DNA of 64,000 bases from Ideonella alba (GTDB lineage: Bacteria; Pseudomonadota; Gammaproteobacteria; Burkholderiales; Burkholderiaceae_C): contig NZ_JAGQDF010000011.1 in the NCBI RefSeq assembly GCF_018069875.1, forward strand, positions 124,001 through 188,000, written 5' to 3'. Both the position numbers and the translations under genes were made by a program. Position 1 is the first letter of the stretch. The number at the start of each line of letters is the position of its first letter. Shown here in pieces: positions 19,347-28,178 of the stretch. The notes under the pieces are model-generated. The model searched no databases, had not been told where the DNA came from, and saw only the letters and a list, made by a program, of their open reading frames with translations.

Positions 19347-21908
19347 CTAGCGCAGCGTCAGCACCGGCGTGTCGTCCATCACCTTCGGCGCCCCCGGCTC
19401 GCCGCCGCCGAACGACCAGGCCAGCGGCTCGGGCGCCAGCGCGCGAAAGCCGCCGTCGTAGTCCCAGGTGCTGAGGTAGAGCCGGGCGCCCTGCAGGCTG
19501 GCCGGGCGGCCCAGCGCATCGGCGTCCAGCGTGAAGCGCACCAGGCGCCGCGCGGCGTCCACCTGCACCCGCGCTGAGGGCGCCACCGGCGTGCCTTCCT
19601 GCCGTGCGTCGGCGCCCGCCGGGCTGAACAGCGCGTTGGACCAGCCGTGCACACGCAGCCGGCGGTGCCAGACCATGCCCTCGGGCAGCGTGGCATCCTG
19701 GCCTGGCATCACGCGGGCGCCGCCAGCTTGACCGGGCAACTCGACGAACAGCGTGAAGGCCACGTGGTCGAATCCCTGCGATGGGTTCCAGGCGCGGCTG
19801 ATCGAGGCCATTTCCACCTCGACCTGCAAGGCGCCACCGGCGCGCCAGGCGCGCAGGGCGCGCACATCGCCGGGGCGGGTCGTGCCGAAGCTGGCATCCA
19901 GCGGATAGCGGTAGTGGCCGCTGGGGCCGCGGTCGTCCTCGGCGGGGTCGGCGTGCTCGGCCGCGGGCAGCCAGGGCTGCCACAGGCGAAGTGTCACCGG
20001 GGCGGACAGCGCGCCATCGCTGGCGCGCCAGGCCACCAGGCGGTGGCGGGCGTCGGGGTCGGTCCAGTCGCCGGCGTCCCAGCGCTGCTGCCAGCGGCCA
20101 TCCGGGCCGGGCTGCACCGTCACGGCGCGGTCCAGGCGGCCGTCGGCCACCAGCTGGAAGGGTGCCGCGCTGTCGGCGCGGCCGCTCAGCAGCACGCTGT
20201 CCTGCTGGATGCTGTCCGGCAGGGCGTCAATGCTCAGCGCGGCGCTGCGCGCCGCCACCGACGCGGCCGGGCCCGCCACCCGCCAGACCATGCCGGCGCG
20301 CGGCGGCAGCCGCAGGCTCAGCCGACCCTGGGCGTCCACCTGCAGGTCACCGGGCTGGCCGTGCAGGCCGAAGCGGCCCTGGAGCCGGGTGCCGGGGGGC
20401 AGGCCGGTGTCCAGCGCATCCAGCAGCAGCTCGTGCTCGGCGGTGTTCATCACCACCAGCGCGCGCTGGCCGCCGTGGTCGGTGCGCCAGGCCACGGCGC
20501 CGGCGCCTTCGGCCTGGGCCAGCAGCACCGTGGGTGTGCCGCGCGAGAACACGCGGCCATCACCGGCGCGCAGCGCGGCCAGCTCGCCCAGCAGCCGGTA
20601 CACCGGGGTGTGGGTGTCGAAACGGTCGCGCCCGCCGGAGCCGGCGCCGGCGGCGAACATGCTGGCGCGCGGCACGGTGAAGCCCTGCTCGGTGCCGTAG
20701 TAGATGACCGGGATGCCGGGCAGCGTGTAGATCGCCAGCAGGGCCTGCTTCAGGCCGGCTTCGCTGCCACCGGCCAGGAAGCGGTCGACATCGTGGTTGT
20801 CGACGAAGCTGGGCAGGCGCCAGGGGTCGCGGTGCAGGCGCATCATCGTCTGGATGCGCTCGCCCAGCTCGGCCGGCGGGCGGCCGCTGGCGAACACCGC
20901 GCCCAGCGCGCCGTAGAGCGGAAAGTTCAGCATGCCGCCCAGCTTGTCGGGGCCGGCGTAGGACTCGATCAGCCGGGTCTGCGCGTCCTGGCCCGGGCCG
21001 TCGATGCCGAAGCCTTCGCCGAAGGTGAAGAAGCTGGGCTTGCCAGCGGCGCGGGCCACCCGGGCGATGCCGGGCGCCTGCGGGTCGCGGGCGTGCATGA
21101 AATCGGTGAAGTACTCGGGGGGCACGTAGAAGGCGGTGTCCACCCGGAAGGCGTCGACACCCACCTCGCGCACCCAGTAGCCGTAGGAGCGGCGCAGCGC
21201 CTGCCGCACCAGCGGGTTCTCGGTGTTCAGGTCATCGAGCGAGGACATCTGCCGGTTCAGCACCTGCTGGCGGTCGGCGTAGTCGCTGACGTCCGGTGTC
21301 CAGTGGTAGACCCCGGCGCGGCGATCGGCCGCACGTCGCGGGTCGTTCAGCGAGAACGGCCACTGGCTCGGCCGGGCCACCGGCGGGCTGTCCGGGTGGG
21401 GCCAGTAGCCGGCCGTGGGGTCGTCGGCGCGCCACTCGCTGGGCCGGTAGCCGAAGTAGTTGCCGGTGTGGTTGACCACGATGTCCTGCACCAGCGTCAT
21501 GCCGCGGCCGTGCAGCGCACGCGCCAGTGCGCGGTAGTCGGCCAGCGTGCCCAGGTGGGGGTCCACCTTCATGAAGTGCTCGGCCCAGTAGCCGTGGTAG
21601 CCCGCGCTGTGGCCCGACGGGTCCAGCCACTGGTTGGCCACCGGCGGCGTGATCCACACCCCGGTGGCGCCCAACCCCCGCACGTAGTCCAGCCGGCGCT
21701 GCAGGCCGGCGAAATCGCCGCCCTGGTAATGCTCCAGGCTGCCCGGGCGGAACTCTCCACGGCCTTGGTCGTTGTTGCGCGGGTTGCCGTCGTCAAAGCG
21801 GTCGGTCAGCACGAAGTACAGCACCTGGTCGCGCCAGTCGACGGGGGCCGCAGTGACCGGCGTGGCCGCGCCCAGGGTGGCCAGCAGGGTCCAGACAAGG
21901 AGTTTCAT
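19347..21908 (-). CDS. Secreted GH13 alpha-amylase with C-terminal glucodextranase-like module
   Basis: This 853-residue protein has a Sec signal peptide (MKLLVWTLLATLGAATPVTA, cleavage near 21). The GH13 barrel shows DIVVNH (142-147), nucleophile D257 in GVDAFRVD, acid/base E298 in FGEGF, and the NHD motif at 371-373. All three catalytic carboxylates are present. After a beta domain, the last ~230 residues resemble the C-terminal domain of glucodextranase/DOMON-type modules that may bind carbohydrate. It should cleave starch or maltodextrin outside the inner membrane. I start at the ATG at 21908 because the signal peptide begins there; the frame is open upstream. A perfectly spaced candidate operator lies 17 bases upstream of this ATG. 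Confidence 0.92.
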   Translation of the reverse strand: MKLLVWTLLATLGAATPVTAAPVDWRDQVLYFVLTDRFDDGNPRNNDQGRGEFRPGSLEHYQGGDFAGLQRRLDYVRGLGATGVWITPPVANQWLDPSGHSAGYHGYWAEHFMKVDPHLGTLADYRALARALHGRGMTLVQDIVVNHTGNYFGYRPSEWRADDPTAGYWPHPDSPPVARPSQWPFSLNDPRRAADRRAGVYHWTPDVSDYADRQQVLNRQMSSLDDLNTENPLVRQALRRSYGYWVREVGVDAFRVDTAFYVPPEYFTDFMHARDPQAPGIARVARAAGKPSFFTFGEGFGIDGPGQDAQTRLIESYAGPDKLGGMLNFPLYGALGAVFASGRPPAELGERIQTMMRLHRDPWRLPSFVDNHDVDRFLAGGSEAGLKQALLAIYTLPGIPVIYYGTEQGFTVPRASMFAAGAGSGGRDRFDTHTPVYRLLGELAALRAGDGRVFSRGTPTVLLAQAEGAGAVAWRTDHGGQRALVVMNTAEHELLLDALDTGLPPGTRLQGRFGLHGQPGDLQVDAQGRLSLRLPPRAGMVWRVAGPAASVAARSAALSIDALPDSIQQDSVLLSGRADSAAPFQLVADGRLDRAVTVQPGPDGRWQQRWDAGDWTDPDARHRLVAWRASDGALSAPVTLRLWQPWLPAAEHADPAEDDRGPSGHYRYPLDASFGTTRPGDVRALRAWRAGGALQVEVEMASISRAWNPSQGFDHVAFTLFVELPGQAGGARVMPGQDATLPEGMVWHRRLRVHGWSNALFSPAGADARQEGTPVAPSARVQVDAARRLVRFTLDADALGRPASLQGARLYLSTWDYDGGFRALAPEPLAWSFGGGEPGAPKVMDDTPVLTLR

Positions 21909-21924
21909 GGGACGCACGTGTAGA

Positions 21925-21939
21925 TGTAGTTGGGCTACA
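21925..21939. promoter_or_regulatory. Candidate RpiR/HexR-type operator, site 3 (amylase)
   Basis: TGTAGT-TGG-GCTACA, the best match in the window to the shared palindrome (arms TGTAGT/TGTAGC, extended by A and T on either side). It lies 17 bases from the amylase ATG in the region divergent from the TonB receptor gene. Confidence 0.7.
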
Positions 21940-22058
21940 TATCGACGGTGCTTTCTCTGCTGGAGAACCACCGTCTGTGTGGAATCCTACCTGTTCTACC
22001 GAGGAAGATGGGGCTTTTCCGTGTCGCTGGACGGCCACTCTTAGGGTTTTCACAAAGT

Positions 22059-22085
22059 TTGACGCTCAGCTAGTTTTGGTACAAA
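22059..22085 (+). promoter_or_regulatory. Candidate sigma-70 promoter of the TonB receptor gene
   Basis: TTGACG at 22059-22064 and TACAAA at 22080-22085 are separated by 15 bases, slightly short of optimal. The weaker operator-like sequence 22069-22083 occupies the spacer and the -10 box, which would suit repression. Confidence 0.4.
22069..22083. promoter_or_regulatory. Weak candidate RpiR/HexR-type operator, site 4
   Basis: GCTAGT-TTT-GGTACA matches TGTAGT-NNN-GCTACA at 9 of 12 arm positions. It is supported mainly by its location in the promoter of the TonB receptor gene, 111 bases before the GTG start. Confidence 0.4.
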
Positions 22086-22194
22086 TGCGTCGTTCCAATC
22101 GTTGGCGCGATCTGTGTCGTGCCCTGTCCGGGCGCCACCACAGTCGGCGCCCGCCCCCGCCAAGAGACCTTTCGTCCAGAGAAGGAGTACCCCG

Positions 22195-24978
22195 GTGAAG
22201 CCCCAGTCCCACCCGCGCTCGCGCCGCCACTGTCCCACCCCGCTGACCGCCACCGCGGTGGGCGCCGCCCTGCTGGTCTCGGCTTTCGCCGCCCAGGCCC
22301 AGGACACCCAGACCATCACCGTCACCGGCATCCGCAAGGGCATCGAAGACGCGATCTCGGTGAAGCGCAATGCCGATGGTGTCGTCGAAGCCATCAGTGC
22401 CGAGGACATCGGCAAGCTGCCCGACACCACGATCGCCGAGTCCCTGTCCCGGCTGCCGGGTCTGACCACCCAACGCACCAAGGACGGCCGCGCTTCCAGC
22501 ATCAGCATCCGTGGCCTGGGTCCCGACTTCAATGGCTACCTGTTGAACGGGCGCGAGCAGACCAGCATCGGCGACAGCCGCGGTGTTGACCTCAGCGTCT
22601 ACCCTGCCGAACTCATCAGCGGCGCCACCGTCTACAAGACCAGTGACGCGTCCTTGATGACCGCCGGCCTGGCTGGCACGATCGACACGCGCCTGATCAA
22701 TCCGCTGGACTTCCCCAACAGGGTGATCTACGGCAGTGTGCAGAAAGACAGCACCGGCCGGGGCCTGCCCAACGAAGGCAGTGGCAAGCGCTACAGCCTG
22801 TCCTACATCGACCAGTTCGCCGATCGCACCATCGGTCTGGCTCTGGGCTTCGTCCATTCCGATGGCACGACCAACCAGCTGGGCACCGGCGGCTGGGGTG
22901 AGGCCACGGTCGATGCCACGCTGACCAATGGCCAGGTGGTCAATGGCGTCAAGATCCCGGCCCCCTGGGGTGCGGGTCTGGACTTCAGCAGCCAGCGCGT
23001 CAAGGACGACCGTGACGGTGTGGCCGCCATCCTGGCCTACCGTCCGAACAAGGATTTCAACAGCCAGCTGGACTTGTTCTACTCGAAGATCAAGACCTAC
23101 ACCAAGAAGCAGTTCGTCAAGGGCGGCCTCGGAGGTCCGATCACCAACGCCACGGTGGTCAACGGTGTGGCCACCAAGGGCACCTACAGCAATGTGTCGC
23201 TGGTCGACTACATCGAGGGCATCAGCGACAACGACGAGGTGATGTCGGCAGGCTGGCGGAACACGCTCAAGCTGCAGAACGGCTGGAAGGCGTCGGTGGA
23301 CCTGAGCCACAACTCCGCCAAGCGCATCGAGCGCGATGTCGAAGCCTACGCCGGCACGCTGACCACCGATACCCTGACCTTTGACCACACCGGCGGCGGC
23401 ACGCCTCGCCTGACGCTGGGCAGCCCGCTGAACTACACCAATGCCAACACGATCGCCGTGCGTGATCAGACCGGCTGGAGCGGTGTGAACTACCCGGACG
23501 GCACGCCGGTGCCGCAGGCGGGCTACACCAAGGGCCCGACGATCGAGGACAAGGTCAACGCCATCCGCGTGGACTTCACCAAGGATCTGTCTGGCGGCAT
23601 GTTCACCGACGTGCAGTTTGGTGCCAACTACACGGTCCGCACGAAGGACCGCACCAGCGATGAAGGCCTGATCGTCTCCGCCAGCGGTGTGGGTCGTGAC
23701 CGCATTCCCTTCCCCGCGGGCTCCTACATCGAGAAGAACGTTGGCGGCACCGGTCTCGACATGCTGACCTTTGATCCGCAAGCGGGTCTGTGGGCCGGTG
23801 CGAAGCTGCTGCGCAAGTACAACGACGACATCCTGTCCAAGACCTGGGGCGTCGAGGAGAAGGTCACCACGGCCTACGCCAAGCTCAACGTTGACACCGA
23901 GCTGTCGGGCATCCCGGTGCGCGGCAATGTGGGCCTGCAGCTGGTCAACACGGATCAAAGCTCCAAGGGCTACCGCGCCGAGGTCGGCTCTGGCGTGGTG
24001 CTGAACAACCCCGCCAAGGGCTTGAGCACGGCCGGTACCACCTACCTGGATGTGCTGCCCTCCTTGAACTTGACCGGCGATCTGGGCGATGGCAACCAGG
24101 TGCGTCTGTCGGTGTCGCAGCAGATTGCGCGGCCGACCATGACCGACATGCGCAATTCGTTCGCGGCGTCGGTGGACACCAACGCGGCCAACTCGACGTT
24201 CGGCAAGTTTGTGGGCTCCGCGGGCAACCCGGAACTCAAGCCGTTCAAGGCCAAGGCGCTGGACCTGTCCTACGAGAAGTACTTCGGCAAGAAGGGCTAC
24301 CTGAGTGCCGCGGCCTTCTACAAGAAGCTGGACACCTACATCACGCCGCAGACGCTGGTCAATTACGACTTCACGAAGTACGCACAAGCCCTGGGTCTGA
24401 CGATCCCGCCTGCCGGCCCGATCGGAACGCTGACCACTTCGGTCAACGGCAACGGCGGCAACCTGTATGGCGTCGAGCTGACGGCCTCGGTGCCGTTCAA
24501 CCTGGCGGCGGCCTTCCTGGATGGCTTCGGTGGCAGCATCAGCTACGCCGACACCCAGAGCTCGGTGAAGCTGCCCAACGTGCTCGGCAAGAACCCGAAC
24601 CAGCAGGTGTCGAAGGCCGATGGCGAGATTCCGCTGCCGGGTCTGTCTCGCAAGAACGCCAAGCTGATGCTCTACTATGAGAAGGCCGGCTTCAGTGCCT
24701 TTGTCGCGCAGAACTACCGCTCGACCTACATCGGCAGCGTGGCCAACGACGCCGTGGGCGGCTACCCGACGCTGCGCTACATCGAGGGCTCGTCCTGGGT
24801 GTCTGCGCAGGTGGGCTACGAGATGCAGGAGGGGCCGCTGAAGGGTCTGGGTCTGCGCCTGGAGGGCAACAACCTGAACAAGCCGGTCTACCGTCAGCTC
24901 AAGGCTGATGGCAAGACCGTCGACACCGAGACCAAGACCGGTGCTTCGCTCTCGTTGAAGGTCAACTACAAGTTCTGA
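22195..24978 (+). CDS. TonB-dependent outer membrane receptor (Xanthomonas/Caulobacter carbohydrate type)
   Basis: This 927-residue receptor has a signal peptide (LTATAVGAALLVSAFAAQA), a TonB-box/N-terminal region TITVTGIRKGIEDAISVKR, a plug with SISIRGLGPDFNGYLLNGRE, and a long beta-barrel ending in an aromatic residue (LKVNYKF). The plug sequence and size fit the TIGR01782 group, which includes the Caulobacter maltodextrin receptor MalA. I choose the GTG at 22195 because GAAGGAG at 22181-22187 is ideally spaced and the signal peptide follows. The neighbouring secreted amylase and maltose-type ABC operon point to maltodextrin uptake; the ligand itself is inferred. Confidence 0.93.
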   Translation: MKPQSHPRSRRHCPTPLTATAVGAALLVSAFAAQAQDTQTITVTGIRKGIEDAISVKRNADGVVEAISAEDIGKLPDTTIAESLSRLPGLTTQRTKDGRASSISIRGLGPDFNGYLLNGREQTSIGDSRGVDLSVYPAELISGATVYKTSDASLMTAGLAGTIDTRLINPLDFPNRVIYGSVQKDSTGRGLPNEGSGKRYSLSYIDQFADRTIGLALGFVHSDGTTNQLGTGGWGEATVDATLTNGQVVNGVKIPAPWGAGLDFSSQRVKDDRDGVAAILAYRPNKDFNSQLDLFYSKIKTYTKKQFVKGGLGGPITNATVVNGVATKGTYSNVSLVDYIEGISDNDEVMSAGWRNTLKLQNGWKASVDLSHNSAKRIERDVEAYAGTLTTDTLTFDHTGGGTPRLTLGSPLNYTNANTIAVRDQTGWSGVNYPDGTPVPQAGYTKGPTIEDKVNAIRVDFTKDLSGGMFTDVQFGANYTVRTKDRTSDEGLIVSASGVGRDRIPFPAGSYIEKNVGGTGLDMLTFDPQAGLWAGAKLLRKYNDDILSKTWGVEEKVTTAYAKLNVDTELSGIPVRGNVGLQLVNTDQSSKGYRAEVGSGVVLNNPAKGLSTAGTTYLDVLPSLNLTGDLGDGNQVRLSVSQQIARPTMTDMRNSFAASVDTNAANSTFGKFVGSAGNPELKPFKAKALDLSYEKYFGKKGYLSAAAFYKKLDTYITPQTLVNYDFTKYAQALGLTIPPAGPIGTLTTSVNGNGGNLYGVELTASVPFNLAAAFLDGFGGSISYADTQSSVKLPNVLGKNPNQQVSKADGEIPLPGLSRKNAKLMLYYEKAGFSAFVAQNYRSTYIGSVANDAVGGYPTLRYIEGSSWVSAQVGYEMQEGPLKGLGLRLEGNNLNKPVYRQLKADGKTVDTETKTGASLSLKVNYKF

Positions 24979-25002
24979 TCCCCGACCGGGCGTCTTGAAC
25001 CA

Positions 25003-25038
25003 GCCCCTTGTCCGGCTTGCCCGGCAAGGGGCTTCTTC
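25003..25038 (+). terminator. Probable intrinsic terminator after the TonB receptor gene
   Basis: GCCCCTTG (25003-25010) pairs with CAAGGGGC (25025-25032). Inner CCGG/CCGG arms lengthen the stem, and TTCTTC follows. It sits 25 bases after the stop codon. Confidence 0.7.
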
Positions 25039-25094
25039 ATGGCGGCGCTGGTTGACAATCGGCTCTGACGGCTTGCATCACTCCTGCTGACATC

Positions 25095-26600
25095 ATGGAC
25101 CATACCCCCCTGCGCAACATCGTCATCGTTGGCGGTGGCACATCCGGCTGGATGACCGCCGCGGCGCTGTCCAAGGTCCTCAAGGGCCGCTACGAGATCA
25201 CCCTGATCGAGTCCGAGGAGATCAGCACCATCGGGGTCGGCGAGGCCACGATCCCGATGATCTCGGTGTTCAACCGGATGCTCGAGATTGATGAGAACGA
25301 GTTTGTGCGGCAGACCCAGGCCTCGTTCAAGCTCGGCATCGAGTTCGTCAACTGGGGCCGCCTGGGAGACCGCTACATCCACGGGTTCGGTGTCATCGGG
25401 CAGGACAACTGGACGGTCGACTTCCATCAGTACTGGCTCAAGCAATACCTGGCCGGCAAGGCCAAGGAACTCGAGCATTACTCGATCAACACGCTGGCCT
25501 GTCGGCACAACAAGTTCATGCGGGCGCGGGCGGACATGCCCAATTCACCGCTGTCCCAGATTGCCTACGCCTTCCACTTTGACGCTTCCCTGTATGCGCG
25601 CTTCTTGAGGCAATACAGCGAGCAGCGCGGTGTGCGCCGCGTGGAGGGGATCATCACTGATGTCTCCGTGCGCCCCGCCGACGGGCACATCGAGGCCGTC
25701 ACCTTGAAGAATGGGCAACGCATCGAGGGCGATCTGTTCATCGACTGCTCAGGCATGCGCGCCCTGCTGATCGAGCAGACGCTGCAGGCCGGCTATGAGG
25801 ACTGGTCGCATTGGTTGCCCTGCGACCGCGCGCTGGCGGTGCCCTGCGCCTCGGTGCCCGAGATCACGCCTTACACCCGATCGACCGCGCGCGATGCCGG
25901 CTGGCAATGGCGCATCCCCCTGCAGCATCGCACGGGCAACGGCCTGGTCTATGCCAGTCGCTTCATGAGCGACGACGAGGCGCGTGGCGTGCTGCTGGGC
26001 AACCTGGACGGCGCGCCCCTGGCCGAGCCCCGGGCCATCCGCTTCGTGCCAGGGCGGCGGCGCAAGACCTGGGATCGCAACGTGGTGTCGATCGGTCTGG
26101 CCAGCGGCTTCATCGAGCCCCTCGAGTCCACCAGCATCCACCTGGTACAGATGGGCATCGCCCACCTGCTCACCTACTTTCCCGCAACGGGTTTCTCGCA
26201 GCCCGACATCGACGAGTACAACCGGACGATGCAACTGGAGTACGAGTGGGTGCGCGACTTCATCATCCTCCACTACAAGGCCACCGAGCGCAACGACACG
26301 CCGTTCTGGGACTACTGCCGCACGATGGACATTCCGGCCTCGTTGCAGCACCGGATCGACCTGTTCCGCACCCACGGCCGCGTCTTCCGCGAGGGCAACG
26401 AGCTGTTCACCAAGGTCAGCTGGCTGCAGGTGATGCACGGCCAGCGCATCCGGCCTCAGGCCTACCACCCGCTTACGGACCTGCTGGATGAAAAGGAGAT
26501 CGCGGACTATCTGGATGAGGTGTCAGGTGTCATCGCGGCCTGTGTGGAAGTGATGCCGAGCCACAACCGTTACATCGCAGAGAACTGCGCGGCGCGATGA
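25095..26600 (+). CDS. Tryptophan halogenase family FAD protein
   Basis: This 501-residue member of the flavin-dependent tryptophan halogenase family has the FAD loop GGGTSG at 13-18. SFKLGIEF places a lysine at position 79, the same number as the catalytic Lys of PrnA. WQWRIP is at 270-275 (the family WxWxIP motif), and FIEPLEST places Glu344 near the PrnA catalytic Glu. It therefore has all landmarks of an active halogenase. Many such paralogues lie beside TonB receptors of carbohydrate loci in Xanthomonas and Caulobacter, and their substrate is unknown; a biosynthetic cluster is absent here. A partner flavin reductase is not encoded nearby. Confidence 0.88.
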   Translation: MDHTPLRNIVIVGGGTSGWMTAAALSKVLKGRYEITLIESEEISTIGVGEATIPMISVFNRMLEIDENEFVRQTQASFKLGIEFVNWGRLGDRYIHGFGVIGQDNWTVDFHQYWLKQYLAGKAKELEHYSINTLACRHNKFMRARADMPNSPLSQIAYAFHFDASLYARFLRQYSEQRGVRRVEGIITDVSVRPADGHIEAVTLKNGQRIEGDLFIDCSGMRALLIEQTLQAGYEDWSHWLPCDRALAVPCASVPEITPYTRSTARDAGWQWRIPLQHRTGNGLVYASRFMSDDEARGVLLGNLDGAPLAEPRAIRFVPGRRRKTWDRNVVSIGLASGFIEPLESTSIHLVQMGIAHLLTYFPATGFSQPDIDEYNRTMQLEYEWVRDFIILHYKATERNDTPFWDYCRTMDIPASLQHRIDLFRTHGRVFREGNELFTKVSWLQVMHGQRIRPQAYHPLTDLLDEKEIADYLDEVSGVIAACVEVMPSHNRYIAENCAAR

Positions 26601-26615
26601 GCGCCGCGCTTTCCT
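26587..26615 (+). terminator. Intrinsic terminator overlapping the halogenase stop codon
   Basis: Perfect 9-base arms GCGCGGCGC (26587-26595) and GCGCCGCGC (26601-26609) enclose a 5-base loop that contains the TGA stop. TTTCCT follows. Confidence 0.65.
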
Positions 26616-26631
26616 GACCCTCGGTAGCTCT

Positions 26632-27873
26632 TTAGTCTGCGGTGATTAGGAGTGGCGAGTTGGTCATGTTGGTGCCAGAAAACCTAGGCTTGCAGAAGGC
26701 GCCATCAGAACGCCAAACGCCTACGGAGGTAGTTGCGCCTGGAGCAAGCGTACTCGCGGGGAAAGCCACTATGTTTGCTGGGCCTGCCGTGCAGGCCACC
26801 GCAAGGCCGCTGATTGTTCCAGATCCGGTATTCTTTACTTGGAAATTGATATAGCCTGGTCCGCCATAACCTGACACGCTGAGCATTCCCTCTCCGGGGA
26901 CGAAACCTCCCGGAAGGGTTGAAAGCTTCTTGTCCCAGGCCGTCTTAGGAAAGAAATCAGCTCGCCCGTCGCCATCACCGTCGACTGTGATTGTGTCGGT
27001 GGCAGCAAGCAATCCAGTCCATGAATTATTATACGCCATTCCGCATCCATCGCTGAAAGCTTCGACGCGGTAGGTCAGCGGTTTCCCAAGGGGAACGAAC
27101 TGCGGATCATAGTCGTAAAATGGGCCGCCAACACCCGTCGGAAGGTCCGACAAAGCGGGAATCCCCAACTTCAGTTGCAGTTTCAGGAAGTCAAAGCTGA
27201 ACGGAATTCCTCCGGTTCCTGAGACCACTTGACTGGTGGACTCGAAAACCTTTAGAAGCTTGTCGCCTCGGTAAATCCGGTAGCCGGCTTCGTTATCAAC
27301 CGTATCGGTGCTGATGGTGCACGATGCTGGTGCGTTCCGATCATATCGAACTCCTCCGATGATCTCGGTCCACGAACACATAGTCCCTGGAAGAACCTTG
27401 GTTCCGTACGGCGGACAGGTGCAGGTGGTTTTCTGGCAGGCTAGCCGTTGAGTCCGCCGTTCCCAGGTGAGGCGAGCGACCGAGTAACTCGGGGCATAGC
27501 TGGCCACCAAGCCGAGAGTGGCAGTCTTCGTGCTGGAGTATCCCCCAAGGTCATTCTCAATCAGCGACAAGAGTTCACTCGCCTTTTGATCATTGGATTT
27601 ATTTGTACTGGTGAAAATCCTGTACATCTGATCTGCCCCGAATCGCGACATCTTTGCTCTGCATTTTGGGTCGGCAAGGCAGTTGTCAAGCGATCCTGCG
27701 GCGACTTCGCCGATGCGTCCAAAATTTGCCTTTAGATACTCTGAGACAGCATTGGTCGGTACAATCTTGATGTTGGCTGGCCATTTTTCTGTGAACGTAT
27801 AGTTTTGGGCAACTGCCGTGTTGCCAAGAAAAAATACAGACCCCAGAATCGCTATAACTTTTAAAAATCTCAT
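26632..27873 (-). CDS. Orphan secreted protein, AT-rich, cysteine-containing
   Basis: I do not recognise this 413-residue protein. It has a clear signal peptide (MRFLKVIAILGSVFFLGNTAVA). The mature part has a cysteine cluster (LACQKTTCTCPPYG, then MCSW), a fibronectin-like stretch around GYRIYRGDKLLKVFE, and an acidic DGDGDGRADFF segment resembling a calcium-binding loop. The last ~80 residues are Gly/Ser/Thr-rich and look like a beta-sandwich. Base composition differs sharply: two 60-base lines I counted are 45-48% GC, against roughly two thirds or more in neighbours. It points against the flanking genes, is alone in its direction, and interrupts the sugar locus, all consistent with recent acquisition. 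Confidence 0.75.
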   Translation of the reverse strand: MRFLKVIAILGSVFFLGNTAVAQNYTFTEKWPANIKIVPTNAVSEYLKANFGRIGEVAAGSLDNCLADPKCRAKMSRFGADQMYRIFTSTNKSNDQKASELLSLIENDLGGYSSTKTATLGLVASYAPSYSVARLTWERRTQRLACQKTTCTCPPYGTKVLPGTMCSWTEIIGGVRYDRNAPASCTISTDTVDNEAGYRIYRGDKLLKVFESTSQVVSGTGGIPFSFDFLKLQLKLGIPALSDLPTGVGGPFYDYDPQFVPLGKPLTYRVEAFSDGCGMAYNNSWTGLLAATDTITVDGDGDGRADFFPKTAWDKKLSTLPGGFVPGEGMLSVSGYGGPGYINFQVKNTGSGTISGLAVACTAGPANIVAFPASTLAPGATTSVGVWRSDGAFCKPRFSGTNMTNSPLLITAD

Positions 27874-28051
27874 TTTTTCCCTAGTTGATTTGCGCCAAGC
27901 ATGTTTTGATTGGCGAACGCGAATTTAACTGAAACCAATTGCTTTCGGGTTGGGTACTGGTACCCGTAAGCGATAGTTGCTGCGGTTGGTTTGGCATCTT
28001 GTCTCCTGCCTGCTACGCAAGCTGTGACTGACGGCACTTGTTGCCTTCGAA

Positions 28052-28066
28052 TGTAGTAAAGATACT
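28052..28066. promoter_or_regulatory. Candidate RpiR/HexR-type operator, site 5 (distal)
   Basis: TGTAGT-AAA-GATACT has one perfect and one partial half-site. It lies 101 bases upstream of the stronger site at the same operon, a spacing that could allow cooperative binding or looping. Confidence 0.45.
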
Positions 28067-28152
28067 TGCGAATGGCTGGCTGAAACGCGTCGCGATCGGC
28101 GGGTTTCTACCTATGAAGTGCGATCTCGATTGCTGGGCCTATCTGAGTAAAA

Positions 28153-28167
28153 TGTAGCAAAACTACA
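28153..28167. promoter_or_regulatory. Candidate RpiR/HexR-type operator, site 6 (ABC operon)
   Basis: TGTAGC-AAA-ACTACA is the exact inverted form of TGTAGT-TTT-GCTACA and ends 11 bases before the binding-protein ATG. It is nearly identical to site 2 at the second glucokinase gene, read on the other strand. Confidence 0.7.
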
Positions 28168-28178
28168 CTCCACATCTG

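Larger units (their letters stand above)
27874..28178. other. 305-base AT-richer intergenic region before the ABC operon
   Basis: This region is divergent between the orphan secreted protein and the binding-protein gene. No coding frame is credible. It carries two candidate RpiR-type operators (28052-28066 and 28153-28167). The half nearest the orphan gene shares its low GC content and presumably holds that gene's promoter, but no clear -35/-10 pair could be singled out. Confidence 0.55.
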
